DNA from: Dallia pectoralis
Taxonomy: Eukaryota; Chordata; Actinopteri; Esociformes; Umbridae
Length of the DNA: 64,000 nt
Assembly (NCBI GenBank): GCA_029465975.1
Contig: CM055756.1
Span: 4,466,362-4,530,361, forward strand
Direction: 5' to 3'
Made by a program: the position numbers and the translations under genes. Shown one piece after another: positions 36,736-49,325 of the stretch (position 1 is its first letter; every line of letters begins with the position of its first letter). The notes beneath the pieces are model-generated. The model searched no databases. It saw only the letters and a program-made list of their open reading frames with translations, and was not told the origin of the DNA.

Positions 36736-37955
36736 CAGTTCCAGCATGTCAGTCATGCAATCAAAACAGCTGAAACGTTGAGTTTTACGCATCAGTGCTC
36801 AAAGTCATTGCAGAATTCGTCCCATTATGCTGTTCTAGTGACATCTACACAATTTTCCTTTGATTATGCCTCTGACATGACGTTGAAAACAAACTAGTTT
36901 TTTTTATTTTTACTCAGGAACTAATTTACTGGGTGACGTTAATTTTTATTGAATATTCGATTGGTAAGCTGATTGGACATCCTGCGGTTAAGCCCGGTCG
37001 ACCAATCCTATTTTTTCCTTCATTTACTATTGAGAGGTTGTGTCAGAGAGACGCAGGAGAAACAGCTCTGTGTGGTCCATAAGTATATTAGTAGGTTAGT
37101 AACATGTAAAGACATCAGGGGTGACACTTTCCTCAGCATATTGGACTGATATGGTGGCTCTACAAGCGCTCACAGCACATTATATCCATATCTCATAACG
37201 AGCCCAGTGGGTTCTGGGATATCATCTGTTGCCCTGTCCCACCAACCCAGTCTGTGACATGTGACACCCCCACCACCACACCCACCCCACTACCCAATAT
37301 GCTTCTTTGCTCCGTCTCCTTGTCTCTCTCCTTTTCCATTTCCCACTTCCAGCCTCTCGTTTGCTGTATGTAGGACAAATCATGTATATAGAATGATATT
37401 TTCAGTGCCTCGGTCCCCAGAAGTTTGCCTGGGAAACTTCCAAGGAACAGATCGCCCCACTTTCATGTGTCTAAATTGGAGCGGCCAATTTCTCTGTGAC
37501 TCTCGTCTCTAGCCAGGCCCTCTCCAGCATTTAAACACACACACACACAATTCCATTAATAAACTGCTCTTGTGGAGATCTGAACTGAATTTTTTTGGTA
37601 GAAGTAATATGGTGAATTGTACACCCAGTCCATCCGTAGCACAGCTATTAATAACTATCAAATTACTTTGGTCTGATAACCACCTGCAGAACTCAACAAG
37701 CAAACAGGTGTTACAGTTAGCACGTTCTAGCATGACATCATGATTCCGCCATTTTAATTAAGTCAACTCGGTGGGACCGCTAACTTCTAAATGTCTGGTT
37801 TGTTAAATGCTGGGACTTTTCTGTCAAACTAATAAGGCAAGAAATGGCAGTGGAAATATGGGCAGATGTGGACCACGAGGACTTGAGGAATCCTGCAGTT
37901 TAATATACTACAGATGAAATCAAATGAAATAAGTCAATGTCACCGGTCCTTAAGG
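36736..37955. other. single-copy sequence, nothing recognised
   Basis: About 1.2 kb without a supported gene. Frames up to 83 codons have no family resemblance or splice context. Confidence 0.4.
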
Positions 37956-37964
37956 TGAAGTGCA

Positions 37965-38410
37965 GAGGGAGCGAGATGCGGAGAGGGAGCGAGTTCCGGA
38001 GAGGGAGCGAGATGCGGAGAGGGAGCGAGATGCGGAGAGGGAGCGAGATGCGGAGGGAGCGAGATGCGGAGGGAGCGAGATGCGGAGGGAGCGAGATGCG
38101 GAGGGAGCGAGATGCGGAGGGAGCGAGATGCGGGAGGGAGCGAGATGCGGAGAGGGAGCGAGATGCGGAGAGGGAGCGAGATGCGGAGAGGGAGCGAGAT
38201 GCGGGGAGGGAGCGAGATGCGGGGAGGGAGCGAGATGCGGGGAGGGAGCGAGATGCGGGGAGGGAGCGAGATGCGGGGAGGGAGCGAGATGCGGAGGGAG
38301 CGAGATGCGGAGGGAGCGAGATGCGGAGGGAGCGAGATGCGGAGGGAGCGAGATGCGGAGGGAGCGAGATGCGGAGGGAGCGAGATGCGGAGGGAGCGAG
38401 ATGCGGAGGG
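37965..38410. repeat. 15/16/17-bp minisatellite (ggagcgagatgcgga)
   Basis: About 28 units, in blocks by length: 17 bp (gagaggga), 15 bp, 17 bp, then a ggggaggga variant, then 15 bp again. CpG in every unit. Confidence 0.95.
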
Positions 38411-38900
38411 CGCTTTCACCTTCATCCACAACAACCAAACTATCTATTTGAAGAAAGCCAAGCCCTTCTTTTCTCCACTGACTATGCAGACTAATTGACC
38501 ATCTGACTATGTCAGGGTGAACTGAGTAGTCCAGGTCGGATCAATCTCTCTTGGTATCTCCCTGTTTTCTTCTCCCCTATCTCCTTGCTCCTCCCCCGAC
38601 TCTCTCTCTCTCTGACTGCCTCTCCACCTCTCCCCCTTTCTGCCACCCTATTCCCTGTCTCCCAAACTAGCAGGCAGCTCAAGTGAGGGCCATTATCTGG
38701 CGGTGGAGGAGCTCATGAATAATGTAGGTATAGTGGGAGTTGCTGTAGGGGAGGAGCCTCACAAGCACACGATGGATGTGAAATATTAACGGCGACGCTG
38801 CTGTGCTCCAGGGCTGTATGCAGGGAAACTTGAGGCCACGCGACAACCCTCAACAGAGGAGTTTAGACCGTCTGATCCCAAAACACTGGCCGGGTCCTAC
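38411..38900. other. single-copy sequence, nothing recognised
   Basis: CT-rich patch at about 38545-38660, otherwise featureless. Confidence 0.4.
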
Positions 38901-39362
38901 ATCTACATGTGCTACAGCTAACTACATCTACATGTGCTACAGCTAACTACATCTACATGTGCTTCAGCTAACTACATCTACATGTGTTTCAGCTAACTAC
39001 ATCTACATGTGCTACATCTAACTACATCTACATGTGCTACATCTAACTACATCTACATTTGCTACAACTAACTACATTTACAAGTGCTTCAGCTAACTAC
39101 ATCTACATGTGCTACAGCTAACTACATCTACATGTGCTACAGCTAACTACATATACATGTGTTACAGCTAACTACATCTACATGTGCTACAGCTAACTAC
39201 ATCTACATGTGCTACAGCTAACTACATATACATGTGCTACAGCTAACTACATCTACATGTGCTACAGCTAACTACATATACATGTGCTACAGCTAACTAC
39301 ATCTACATGTGCTACAGCTAACTACATCTACATGTGCTACAGCTAACTACATCTACATCTTT
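38901..39362. repeat. 25-bp minisatellite, about 18 copies
   Basis: Unit gctacagctaactacatcta plus catgt, with cttcag, ctacat and atatac variants. Confidence 0.95.
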
Positions 39363-39429
39363 TTTACCAATCTTACATACATCTACATGAATTCAAAATA
39401 AACTCTATTATTAATTTAATATTTAATTA

Positions 39430-39690
39430 AAATTTTCGGTAGCATGAGCCACAGTAAACTTCCTGTCGGTTTGAACCAAACGGGACGGCCTTCATTGCAC
39501 TCGCACATTGATGAGCCTTGAACCCTGTCACCAGTGCGTGGTTTGTCCCTCCTTGTACCACTTCAGGTACTCACCACTGCTGACCGGGAGCACCTCACAA
39601 GTCTTCCCGTTTCAGAGATGCCCTGACCCAGTTGTCTGGCCATAACAATTTGGCCCAAGCCAGAGTCGCTCAGGTCTTTTCTCATGTACA
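39430..39690 (-). mobile_element. Tc1-like transposase 5' remnant
   Basis: Read on the minus strand, the sequence resembles the N-terminal coding region of a common fish Tc1 family: the ATGGCCAGACAACTGGGTCA block (39624-39643), then a CCCGGTCAGCAGTGG block (about 39575-39590), then GGCTCATCAATG (about 39509-39520). No catalytic region follows. Confidence 0.6.
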
Positions 39691-41015
39691 TTTATCCTGC
39701 ATCCAACAAGTTGACTATGAGAATGAATTGTACGATTAGCAACTAATCCCATATCTTGACATGGGCTTTAGTCAGATCAACATGAATTGCATCACCTGTG
39801 AGTAGTCATATTGTTTTGGCTTATCAGGGCATATCTCTCCTTTGTGTTACCTACAGATGAGACATTAGGGAGTCTTAACGAAGGTAAACACTAAAAGCTA
39901 CTTCAACTTTGATTAATACTCTCTTATTTTTCCTTCCAGCAACACATGTACATTTATACTCCTAAGGACCTTTCAGAGGATAACATTTCATTTTGTGAAA
40001 ATCCGAATCATTATGGTCCAATGTTTGTTTTAGTTCCGTCGGGATTCACCTTGTCTCTCATCTTTGTGAGCATGATGGCTTTTGAGGTTAAGTCCAAAAA
40101 CAACTCCTTTGGATAACTAAGAGAGAACATGCTGGGACTGGACCAAAGCTGTTGGGACTGGACCAAAGCTGCTGGGATTGGACCAAAGCTGTGTGTGATG
40201 AGCAGGTCAGTTTTAGATGCTCTAACTGGCCAGGTTTATGTGCTGGCTGTGATGCAAGCTCTGTCACAAAGGCACAGGGACACCACAACAGATTTACAGT
40301 CAGCGACAGAAATGGGGAGGACGTAAAAGACCCACGCTGAGTCCTGAATGGGATCCGCTCCAAAGAAGAACACTGTGTAAGGAATATGGGTCGGTTTGGG
40401 AAACACTGCACAGGAGAGCAGAGAGTTGGCATATTTAGACAGCGGTTGGGACAGGGTTAAGATGTAATGGGGTGGACAGCTCCCTAACGTACAACAGTTG
40501 CTGAGTTGGTGGTTTGCAAAGGGAGGTTATTGGAAGATTTGGAAACAATAAGTCCAGATTTATTCTGTGGGTGTCTGCATGTGCTTGTTTTTTGTATTTT
40601 TTGTACTTTAGGAGAGACGAGAGATCTCATTTGATTTCATGACCTCCGGCACATAAGGAGTCAGCATAACATAGCCTTCAACAATTAGAAGTTGGCCAAT
40701 CAATATGCCTTTACATCAAACAGCTTGTGTATCTCTTCTAATTCTCTCTGTCTTTTCCTCTCTATTAAGTCCAACCCCTTTGATCCCATTTGTCTGTTAT
40801 GCTAAACTCATACTCTCTCCATTCTCTCTCTCCCTCCTCACCTGGAGTACCCTTCTAGATGCTACTCCGCTTTCTATCTTTCTACTTCTCTTCTCTCTAC
40901 TCTCTACCTCTCCTTTAATCAATTATTATTTTCTATCTTCTACTGTCTTCTTCCTCTTTACAATTCCCTTTAAAAGATTACATTTAGTCTCTAGATTTCA
41001 TAGATTTGTATTATC
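39691..41015. other. single-copy sequence with a small 20-bp tandem repeat
   Basis: Three copies of gctgggactggaccaaagct-like sequence at 40130-40190; CT-rich near 40740-40980. No gene recognised. Confidence 0.4.
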
Positions 41016-41023
41016 TCATCTCC

Positions 41024-41765
41024 TTATAGTCTCTCCTCTCATATATTCTCTCCTTATAGTCTCTCCTCTCATATATTCTCTCCTTATAGTCTCTCCTCTC
41101 ATATAGTCTCTCCTTATAGTCTCTCCTCTCATATATTCTCTCCTTATAGTCTCTCCTCTCTTATATTCTCTCCTTATAATCTCTCCTGTCATATATTCTC
41201 TCGTTATAGTCTCTCCTCTCATATATTCTCTCCTTATAGTCTCTCCTCTCATATAGTCTCTCCTTATAGTCTCTCCTCTCATATAGTCTCTCCTTATAGT
41301 CTCTCCTCTCATATATTCTCTCGTTATAGTCTCTCCTCTCATATATTCTCTCCTTATAGTCTCTCCTCTCATATAGTCTCTCCTAATAGTCTCTCCTCTC
41401 ATATATTCTCTCCTTATAATCTCTCCTGTCATATATTCTCTCGTTATAGTCTCTCCTCTCATATATTCTCTCCTTATAGTCTCTCCTCTCATATAGTCTC
41501 TCCTTATAGTATCTCCTCTCATATAGTCTCTCCTTATAGTCTCTCCTCTCATATATTCTCTCGTTATAGTCTCTCCTCTCATATAGTCTCTCCTTATAGT
41601 CTCTCCTCTCATATATTCTCTCCTTATAGTCTCTCCTCTCATATATTCTCTCCTTATAGTCTCTCCTCTCATATATTCTCTCCTTATAGTCTCTCCTCTC
41701 ATATATTCTCTCTTTATAGTCTCTTCTCTCATATATTCTCTCCTTATAGTCTCTTCTCTCATCGT
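41024..41765. repeat. 30-bp minisatellite, about 25 copies
   Basis: Unit contains tccttatagtctctcctctc then atatattctc, with tagtctc, cgttat and ctgtc variants. A 10-residue periodic frame on the minus strand is an artefact. Confidence 0.96.
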
Positions 41766-41963
41766 CGATCAGCAATTGTTTATTTCTTAGGAAAGCGGGA
41801 AGCCTTTAGCATGGACAGGAGAGGAAAGAGAAGGGCAGGTCAATAAATCCTGACACATATGAGTGTGTCTGTTAGTCCGCAGCGATTAGTTTTGGTGTCA
41901 AAACGACCATTCTGGTTGCCTTAAACCCTGCATAAGTATCTGAAGCACCAACATCCATTCACA

Positions 41964-42312
41964 GGGCCACAGCACCTCCCCACTGTTACTATTAATACTG
42001 CCAGTAGTGCCTCTATTATAAATGCACAGCACCTCCCCACTGTTACTATTAATACTGCCAGTAGTGCCTCTATTATAAATGCACAGCACCTCCCCACTGT
42101 TACTATTAATACTGCCAGTAGTGCCTCTATTATAAATGCACAGCACCTCCCCACTGTTACTATTAATACTGCCAGTAGTGCCTCTATTATAAATGCACAG
42201 CACCTCCCCACTGTTACTATTAATACTGCCAGTAGTGCCTCTATTATAAATGCACAGCACCTCCCCACTGTTACTATTAATACTGCCAGTAGTGCCTCTA
42301 TTATAAATGCAC
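41964..42312. repeat. 57-bp minisatellite, 6 copies
   Basis: Almost identical units containing acagcacctccccactgtta and tgccagtagtgcctctatta. Confidence 0.96.
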
Positions 42313-42411
42313 AAAGACGCCCCACCAATCCAGCCAGACCATAGAGAATTCATCAATGCTGTAAAAACTTTATAACCCTCAACCGCTGTGACTGGTGCTT
42401 AACCCAGAGCC

Positions 42412-42438
42412 ACACAAACACACACACACACGCACACG

Positions 42439-42469
<31 letters not shown>

Positions 42470-42482
42470 ACGCACACACGTC
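42412..42482. repeat. (CA)n microsatellite
   Basis: CA with cgca interruptions, about 70 bp. Confidence 0.9.
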
Positions 42483-42629
42483 TGTGTTCTTACTGACACC
42501 CACACTCACACTGACACAAGCAGCCCTGATCCTGGACAAGAGTTCAGTGAATCTAGACAGGAGTTCAATGATTCTGGGCACTGGGAAACGGAACGGCCGA
42601 ATGAACTACATGTCACATCCTTATCTGAA

Positions 42630-43392
42630 TGTATCATCTGTGGTACAATGTAGTCATATAGAGTAGCTCACACTGTGTGTGGTACAATGTAGTCATATAG
42701 AGTAGCTCACACTGTGTGTGGTACAATGTAGTCACATAGAGTAGCTCACACTGTGTGTGGTACAATGTAGTCACATAGAGTAGCTCACACTGTGTGTGGT
42801 ATAATTTAGTCACATAGAGTAGCTCACACTGTGTGTGGTACAATGTAGTCATATAGAGTAGCTCACACTGTGTGTGGTACAATGTAGTCATATAGAGTAG
42901 CTCACACTGTGTGTGGTACAATGTAGTCATATAGAGTAGCTCACACTGTGTGTGGTACAATGTAGTCATATAGAGTAGCTCACACTGTGTGTGGTACAAT
43001 GTAGTCATATAGAGTAGCTCACACTGTGTGTGGTATAAGTTAGTCATATAGAGTAGCTCACACTGTGTGTGGTACAATGTAGTCATATAGAGTAGCTCAC
43101 ACTGTGTGTGGTACAATGTAGTCATATAGAGTAGCTCACACTGTGTGTGGTACAATGTAGTCATATAGAGTAGCTCACACTGTGTGTGGTACAATGTAGT
43201 CATATAGAGTAGCTCACACTGTGTGTGGTATAATTTAGTCATATAGAGTAGCTCACACTGTGTGTGGTACAATGTAGTCATATAGAGTAGCTCACACTGT
43301 GTGTGGTATAATTTAGTCATATAGAGTAGCTCACACTGTGTGTGGTATAATTTAGTCATATAGAGTAGCTCACACTGTGTGTGGTACAATGT
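42630..43392. repeat. 39-bp minisatellite, 19 copies
   Basis: Unit contains tagagtagctcacactgtgt and gtggtacaatgtagtcata; rare variants ataattt and cacata. Confidence 0.96.
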
Positions 43393-43612
43393 TTATTCAA
43401 TAGAGGAACAGCTCTCTTATAAGGTCAGATAATGGGAAAGCAAACTTAGTGTGTGGAATCACAAGCTATGCTTGACACTAAGGCTTATTGCTATAAAACG
43501 CTGACGACACACAGTTGTATCCAAACTAGGTCCACAGAATAGCAAGACCGTATCGCCTTTTCAAACAGGAACAAACACATGGTTCTCTCATTCACATGAG
43601 ATCACTGATTTC

Positions 43613-44558
43613 TAGGGGTGTGACGAGATCTCGTTCCAAGAGATCTTTTGATATCGAACATAACAAGATTCCTCATCCAGCTGAGAAGCTGTTTCGCGAT
43701 ATCAGCAAAAGTGTGAAGGTGAAATTTCATAGAAGTAATCCAGTAGTAATACAACTTGACCTCCCAAAAATTGCAGCAACAGCTATTTTCCTTATATCAT
43801 ATCCCTAAAGTTATCATCTCTAACAAAGAAAATGTGTTTATGAAAAATCGGAAAAGAAAGTTCTGAAACCTGTGAAATTAAAAATTATATTCCACCGTTG
43901 AGGGAAAGTCAACGATCTTTAACTAGAATTGCGGCTAGTTTAAAATGTCACTGTGGTGTTGGCGTCCAAGCAGAAGTTGCTACAACTGCCGTCACACGAA
44001 GTTTTCAGTTTTAGTATTGAGAAAGTACTACTTTGGTTATGGTTGCACTTATTGTTGGCACTTAAAAAATACTAAGACTAAGAAAAATGTGTAAATGTAC
44101 TTTGGTTATTTATACAGTTTTTATGTTCAAATTGTGGAAGGGAGTTCAGTAAAAGGAGTTCACATGCAGAAGAGAACCCAATATCGTGTATGGTCTCGTC
44201 TCGATCTCGTGAACCCAATATCGTGTATGGTCTCGTCTCGATCTCGTGAACCCAATATCGTGTATGGTCTCGTCTCAATCTCGTGAACCCAATATCGTGT
44301 ATGGTCTCGTCTCGATCTCGTGAACCCAATATCGTGTATGGTCTCGTCTCGATCTCGTGAACCCAATATCGTGTATGGTCTCGTCTCGAACTCGCGAACC
44401 CAATATCGTGTATGGTCTCGTCTCGATCTCGTGAACCCAATATCGTGTATGGTCTCGTCTCCATCTCGTGAACCCAATATCGTGTATGGTCTCGTCTCCA
44501 TCTCGTGAACCCAATATCGTGTATCGTCTCGTGAGCCAAGTGAACCGTCACACTCCGA
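43613..44558. mobile_element. non-autonomous hAT-like DNA transposon with 8-bp target duplication
   Basis: The left end TAGGGGTGTGACGA and the right end (reverse complement TCGGAGTGTGACGG) form imperfect terminal inverted repeats (11 of 14 match). Identical 8-bp CTGATTTC flanks lie at 43605-43612 and 44559-44566, as expected for hAT. Subterminal CGAGATCTCG-type motifs fit a known style of fish hAT derivative. There is no transposase frame, and a 37-bp minisatellite occupies its right third. Confidence 0.8.
44172..44530. repeat. 37-bp minisatellite inside the hAT-like element, about 10 copies
   Basis: Unit contains cccaatatcgtgtatggtct and cgtctcgatctcgtgaa; lies entirely within the element's boundaries. 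Confidence 0.96.
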
Positions 44559-44871
44559 CTGATTTCACACTGATTACTACCAGAAAACAAACAGAAAACC
44601 AAAAGAGCCTGCTTGCCGGGAGCAGCACCGGGGCTAAATCCAATCACGAGTTCTGATCCGCGGGGACTGAAACGGTCCTGCAGATCCTGCCGGCGCCACT
44701 GTGATCAGCGTCCCAGGCTGGGCCCGCTCTGTACCAGGCATCTGACTCTATAAATAGCATCACTTTGATGATGCAGTGGTGACTGCTGGGAAAACTACCA
44801 TCTCGCTCTCCCCCCTGTCCTATCAATGGCACGATTAGCACTAATAAACTCTCCACCAATCCCCGCTGCAA

Positions 44872-45121
<250 letters not shown>

Positions 45122-45136
45122 GAGTTTTAAAAACAC

Positions 45137-45142
45137 TTTATT
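45137..45142 (-). terminator. AATAAA poly(A) signal of the LINE
   Basis: AATAAA on the sense (minus) strand about 20 bp before the element joins the (TC)n tract. Confidence 0.6.
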
Positions 45143-45258
45143 GAGTCCTATGGACTCACAACACCACAACTACAAGTACAAGAAACCACACAGACAAAGA
45201 AAAAAAAAGAAAAACAAACCCACAAAAAGAAAAACACAATACACTTTAAATGGACAAA

Positions 45259-48200
45259 TTAACAACACAACACCAAATCCTCCCCAACAACAGAACATAA
45301 CACTCCCTGGATGCCCCAGATAGACATGAACCGCTCAGTGTCCCCAACCAGTTTATAGTATGCATACTCCACCCTCAGTCTTGCAGCTAGCAAGCCCTGA
45401 AGCATGCCCACAACATCCACAGACCCCTGGCCCCGAATTTGATTCTTCCGGGTCTTCCAAATAGCCAACTTAGCTGTCCCTGACATAAAATTTAGTAAAA
45501 CAATGGTGTTTCGTCTATTAAAACAATACTTTGGGCCAAATATAAACAGTTTGGAAGAGAAAAACTCACCCAAAGCAAAGAACCACTGAGCAAGCTGGTC
45601 TAACAGCCCTACTAACCTGGGACACTGTAAAAACAGATGTGCCAGGGTTTCTGGCTCCATACAAAACGGGCAGTTTTCCTCAACATTTGGGTCAAGATGT
45701 ACGACATGTCTGTTGGTGGCAATAGCCCCATGAATAGTCCTCCATTGGAGGTCAGCTGTCCTCTTATCAATAGGCATTTTATATATAGTCCGCCAACAAC
45801 CTATAGGGGAAGAGCCTCGACCAAACACCTCTGCCCACTTTGTCGCCTTTACCCCCACTAGGGAGGATGCTCTGGACACCTTCACACAGACAACATACAT
45901 TGCCTTCTTCCCCATGTCCTTAAGATCCCCCAGCTCCGGGGTCCTGAATGAGAGCAGCTGCCCCGCATCCTCTTCAAATACCCCTAAAGGCAGCCCTAAC
46001 GTACAGTAGCGGGACCTCATATTCCAGGCCATCCCTCCAGCGGTCAGAGGAAGAGGTGTCAGTGGCAAAACTCCTGTGCGGTATTGGCAAGGACTCACAG
46101 ACCTCAGCCACAACCCTCCTCAGTGGCCGCGACGACCTGATCCCTGCCCTCCTGGCCAGCTCCTCCAGTGACCTGCTATTCCATTGCATCAGGTGACCCA
46201 GCTTTACACACCCCGCTGTCCTTAATTGGGCACACAGGCTTACTGAGCCCAACACCCGGGACCTGAGGATTGCATTATGGAACAGTGGCTCCTCAAACAG
46301 CCACATTCCTGGTGGTGCCCCATTCTGTCTTGACACCTCCAACACCTTCCAAGCCTGCAAGACCGACTCATAAAAGGTGTGAGGCCAGACAGCTTAACCT
46401 CCTACAAATTCAGGAGGAAAAGGTGTTTGTCCAAGCCCAGACTGCCTGCCCTCCTCAGTAAAACATGGGCTGTATCCACCCAACAGGAACCGTCACTGTG
46501 AATCAATCTCTTGGCCGTAGACAGCCTGAAAGCCAGGACCCTTGAGGCGATGTCCACCAGGCCTTGCCCACCCTCATGCAGCGGCAGATACAGTGCTGCA
46601 GCCTTTATCCAGTGCTGACCGGACCAGAAAAAGTTCACCAGCATCCTCTGCAGTTCTTGAATAAGACCCACAGGAGGTTGTAACACCATTAATCGATGCC
46701 ACAGGGTTGAGGCAGCGAGGTTGTTTGCCACCAAAGCTCTTCCCCTATAGGACATCTGCGGCAGCAGCCATGTCCATCTAGACAGTCTGGCACCAACCTT
46801 CTCCTCCAGACCCTCCCAGTTCTTCCTCTGAAACTCATCAGACCCTAGAAAAACCCCCAACGTCTTGAGTCCATCCCTGCCCCATTGGAGTCCCCCAGGT
46901 AACTGTGGAGCACTTCCTCCATGAAGCCGACCTGCCCACAGTGACTCACTCTTACCCCAGTTTACTCTGGCTGAGGATGCCCCCTCATAAACCTTTAAGG
47001 CGCTGGTTAGACCTTCAACATCCTCACTGCCCGTGATAAACACAGTGACGTCATCTGCATAAGCAGACAACATCATCCCTGTTTGGACAATAAGCCCTGG
47101 CACTGAGAAACCAGCTAGCTTTGCTCGCAGAGTACATAGCAGCGGTTCAATGGCTAGACAGTACAGCTGCCCCGAAACTGGGCAGCCCTGTCTAATACCC
47201 CTGTGAACAGATATAGGGCAGCTCAACCCACCCCCCACCTTCACCATACATGACGCACCAGCATACAATAGGTTGATCCATGATAAGAAACCCTTCCCAA
47301 AACCAAAAGCCTGCATTGCGGCGAATAAGTACTTGTGGTCCACACGATCAAAAGCCTTCTCCTGATCTAACGAAAGCAGACCAACATTCGTATCAGACAT
47401 CTTGCAAATGTCCAGCACGTCCCTGACCAAAAACAAATTGTCAACAATTGACCGCTCAGGAATACAGTACGACTGATCTCTGTGGACCAACAGCCCCAAA
47501 TGCTCTTTCAATCTATTTGACAGACACTTGGAAATCACCTTGTAGTCAGCGCACAATAATGCCACAGGGCGCCAGTTCTTCAACAAAGTCAAATCCCCTT
47601 TTTTTGGCAACAGTGATAGGACAGCACGGCAACATGACACTGGAAGGGAACCATTCTGAAAAGACTCACACACCACATCATAAAAGTCCTCCCCAATAAT
47701 CCTCCAGAAAAACTTATAGAAGTCTGATGGTAGTCCGTCAATACCCGGAGCACGGCCGGAGGAAAGCTGCATAACGGCCGCAGACAGTTCCTGCATTGTA
47801 ATTGCCGAGTCCAAAGCTGCTTTCTGTTCAGCACCCAGTTGGGGAAGTCCATGCAAGATCTGTTCAGTATCTTCACGGTCACAGTCCTCCGCTTCATACA
47901 GAGATGAGTAGAACTCCACAGCGTGCTGACGCATCTCAGCTTCCACGGAGGTCACTCTCCCATCAGGAAGACGCAGGCAGACCATTTGCTTTCGGTGCGG
48001 GATCGGCAGCCCCAGATTAAAGAAAAAAGTGCTCGGAGCATCCATGTCTTTGAAGGCAGTGAATCGAGACCTAACTAAGGCACACTTCACCCTTTCATGT
48101 AAATATGGACTGAAAACATATTCACCCTTTCATGTAAATATGTTTTCAGTCCATACTTCTTGTTCTGTAATGACGCAGCTAGCCCAACGTCACTTTGAGC

Positions 48201-48385
48201 AACTAATTGTTGCTCAATAGCTCTGATCTCTTGCTCCAGTGTTCTCACTGCCTCCTTAACCTCCCTGCTAGAGAACGCTGTGTACTGTTGACAGAAAACC
48301 CGTATTTGCGTTTTCCCAACATCCCACCACTGCCCCAATGACTCATAGTCTCCCTTAGCAGCTCTCCAATGCTCCCAAAATAAGA
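45259..48385 (-). pseudogene. LINE ORF2 (reverse transcriptase), endonuclease missing, multiply broken
   Basis: It starts abruptly with the segment that normally follows the endonuclease (QWWDVGK.QIRVFCQQY). The reverse transcriptase is well preserved at 46402-48090: SSGRAPGIDGLPSDFYK, LLPKKGD, NWRPVALLCADYK, LDQEKAFDRVDH, GIRQGCPVSG and the catalytic SAYADDVTVF. The C-terminal region (45259-46360) has a cysteine/histidine motif (CPFCMEPETLAHLFLQCP) typical of the family. Breaks: a 35-bp inverted/direct duplication at 48104-48155, a TAG at about 46404 with a nearby 1-nt shift, and another shift near 46060. Confidence 0.85.
48104..48155. repeat. inverted/direct repeat scar inside LINE ORF2
   Basis: 19-bp inverted arms at 48104-48122 and 48137-48155 (tatggactgaaaacatatt and its complement), plus a 21-bp direct repeat (ttcaccctttcatgtaaata...) at 48086-48106 and 48121-48141. 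The net gain over the expected coding sequence is 35 bp, which shifts the frame. Confidence 0.9.
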
Positions 48386-48386
48386 A

Positions 48387-49149
48387 TTATTCAGCTGAGC
48401 CTATCAGCTGAGCCGCCTGCTCGTCCCTGGTTTCATTCAGGTCCGCCTGTTGCGCTACCACCACTGTCTCACCCCTAGTTCCATTCAGGTCCGCCTGTTG
48501 CGCAACCACTACTAACCCATCTGTCCCCGTACTAACAGCCACTACAGGAGTCACTTGTACCCCGCTTGCATTCTTATCATTATGTGGGCACGCCTGACGT
48601 TTATGTCCGACATCCCCACATTCAAAACATCGTTGGCTGCCTGTACTGGCATATACCATATACAGGCGGTCTTCATGTTTCACTTTGAATGACGAATCCA
48701 AAGTCTGTTCAGGTGAGTCAAGAAACATAAAAACCTGTCGCCTAAACGACATAACTCTTTTAAGGTCCGGGTGTTTACACCCCAGAGGAACCATTTTAAT
48801 GGAGCTGGCAAACTTTCCGAATCGCGCCAACTCGCGAGTTAACAACTCATCCGGAATAAATGGTGGCACATTAGAAATCGTTACCCGCGTGGACGGTGAA
48901 TACAGTGGTGTTTTTTTGAAAGTACATACCTTTTAGCAGCACGCCGTGCTCAACCATTATATGAACAAGACGCTCTTCCTTCAGAAAAACCACCACTGCC
49001 TTGTTCATTCTTGACGCATAGGAAACATTATCGAATCCTACCTTGTCCCCTACAGCAACCAGAACTTCCTCGACAGTTGTGGTAGGGTCTGTAACGCATC
49101 TCAATCCATGTCGAAGCGACAAGGACGGCGTCCCCGAACGGGTCGCCAT
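48387..49149 (-). pseudogene. LINE ORF1 (RNA-binding, CCHC zinc knuckle), frameshifted
   Basis: ATG at 49149 (MATRSGTPSLSLRHGLRC). The N-terminal half is in one frame to about 48920, then shifts at a T7 run (48911-48917 on the plus strand; A7 in the sense strand) into the frame carrying NVPPFIPDELL and the zinc knuckle CFECGDVGHKRQAC (C-X2-C-X4-H-X4-C). A short tandem duplication (ADLN.TR..) lies near its end. The C-terminal part appears to be lost at the deletion junction near 48390. Family role: binds element RNA. Confidence 0.8.
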
Positions 49150-49325
49150 CCCCACCCACCCCCAATAAACTCCAAACGAAATTCCCTCAACAATCACAAA
49201 AGAGAAAGAACCGAAAGAATTAAATCCCAAGGGAAAAACCAACAAACAAAAAGTTTGTTAGCACTCTCAAACACACACGCTCACCCACCAAAACTCCCAG
49301 CAGCCACGCCCACACTCCCAGCATG

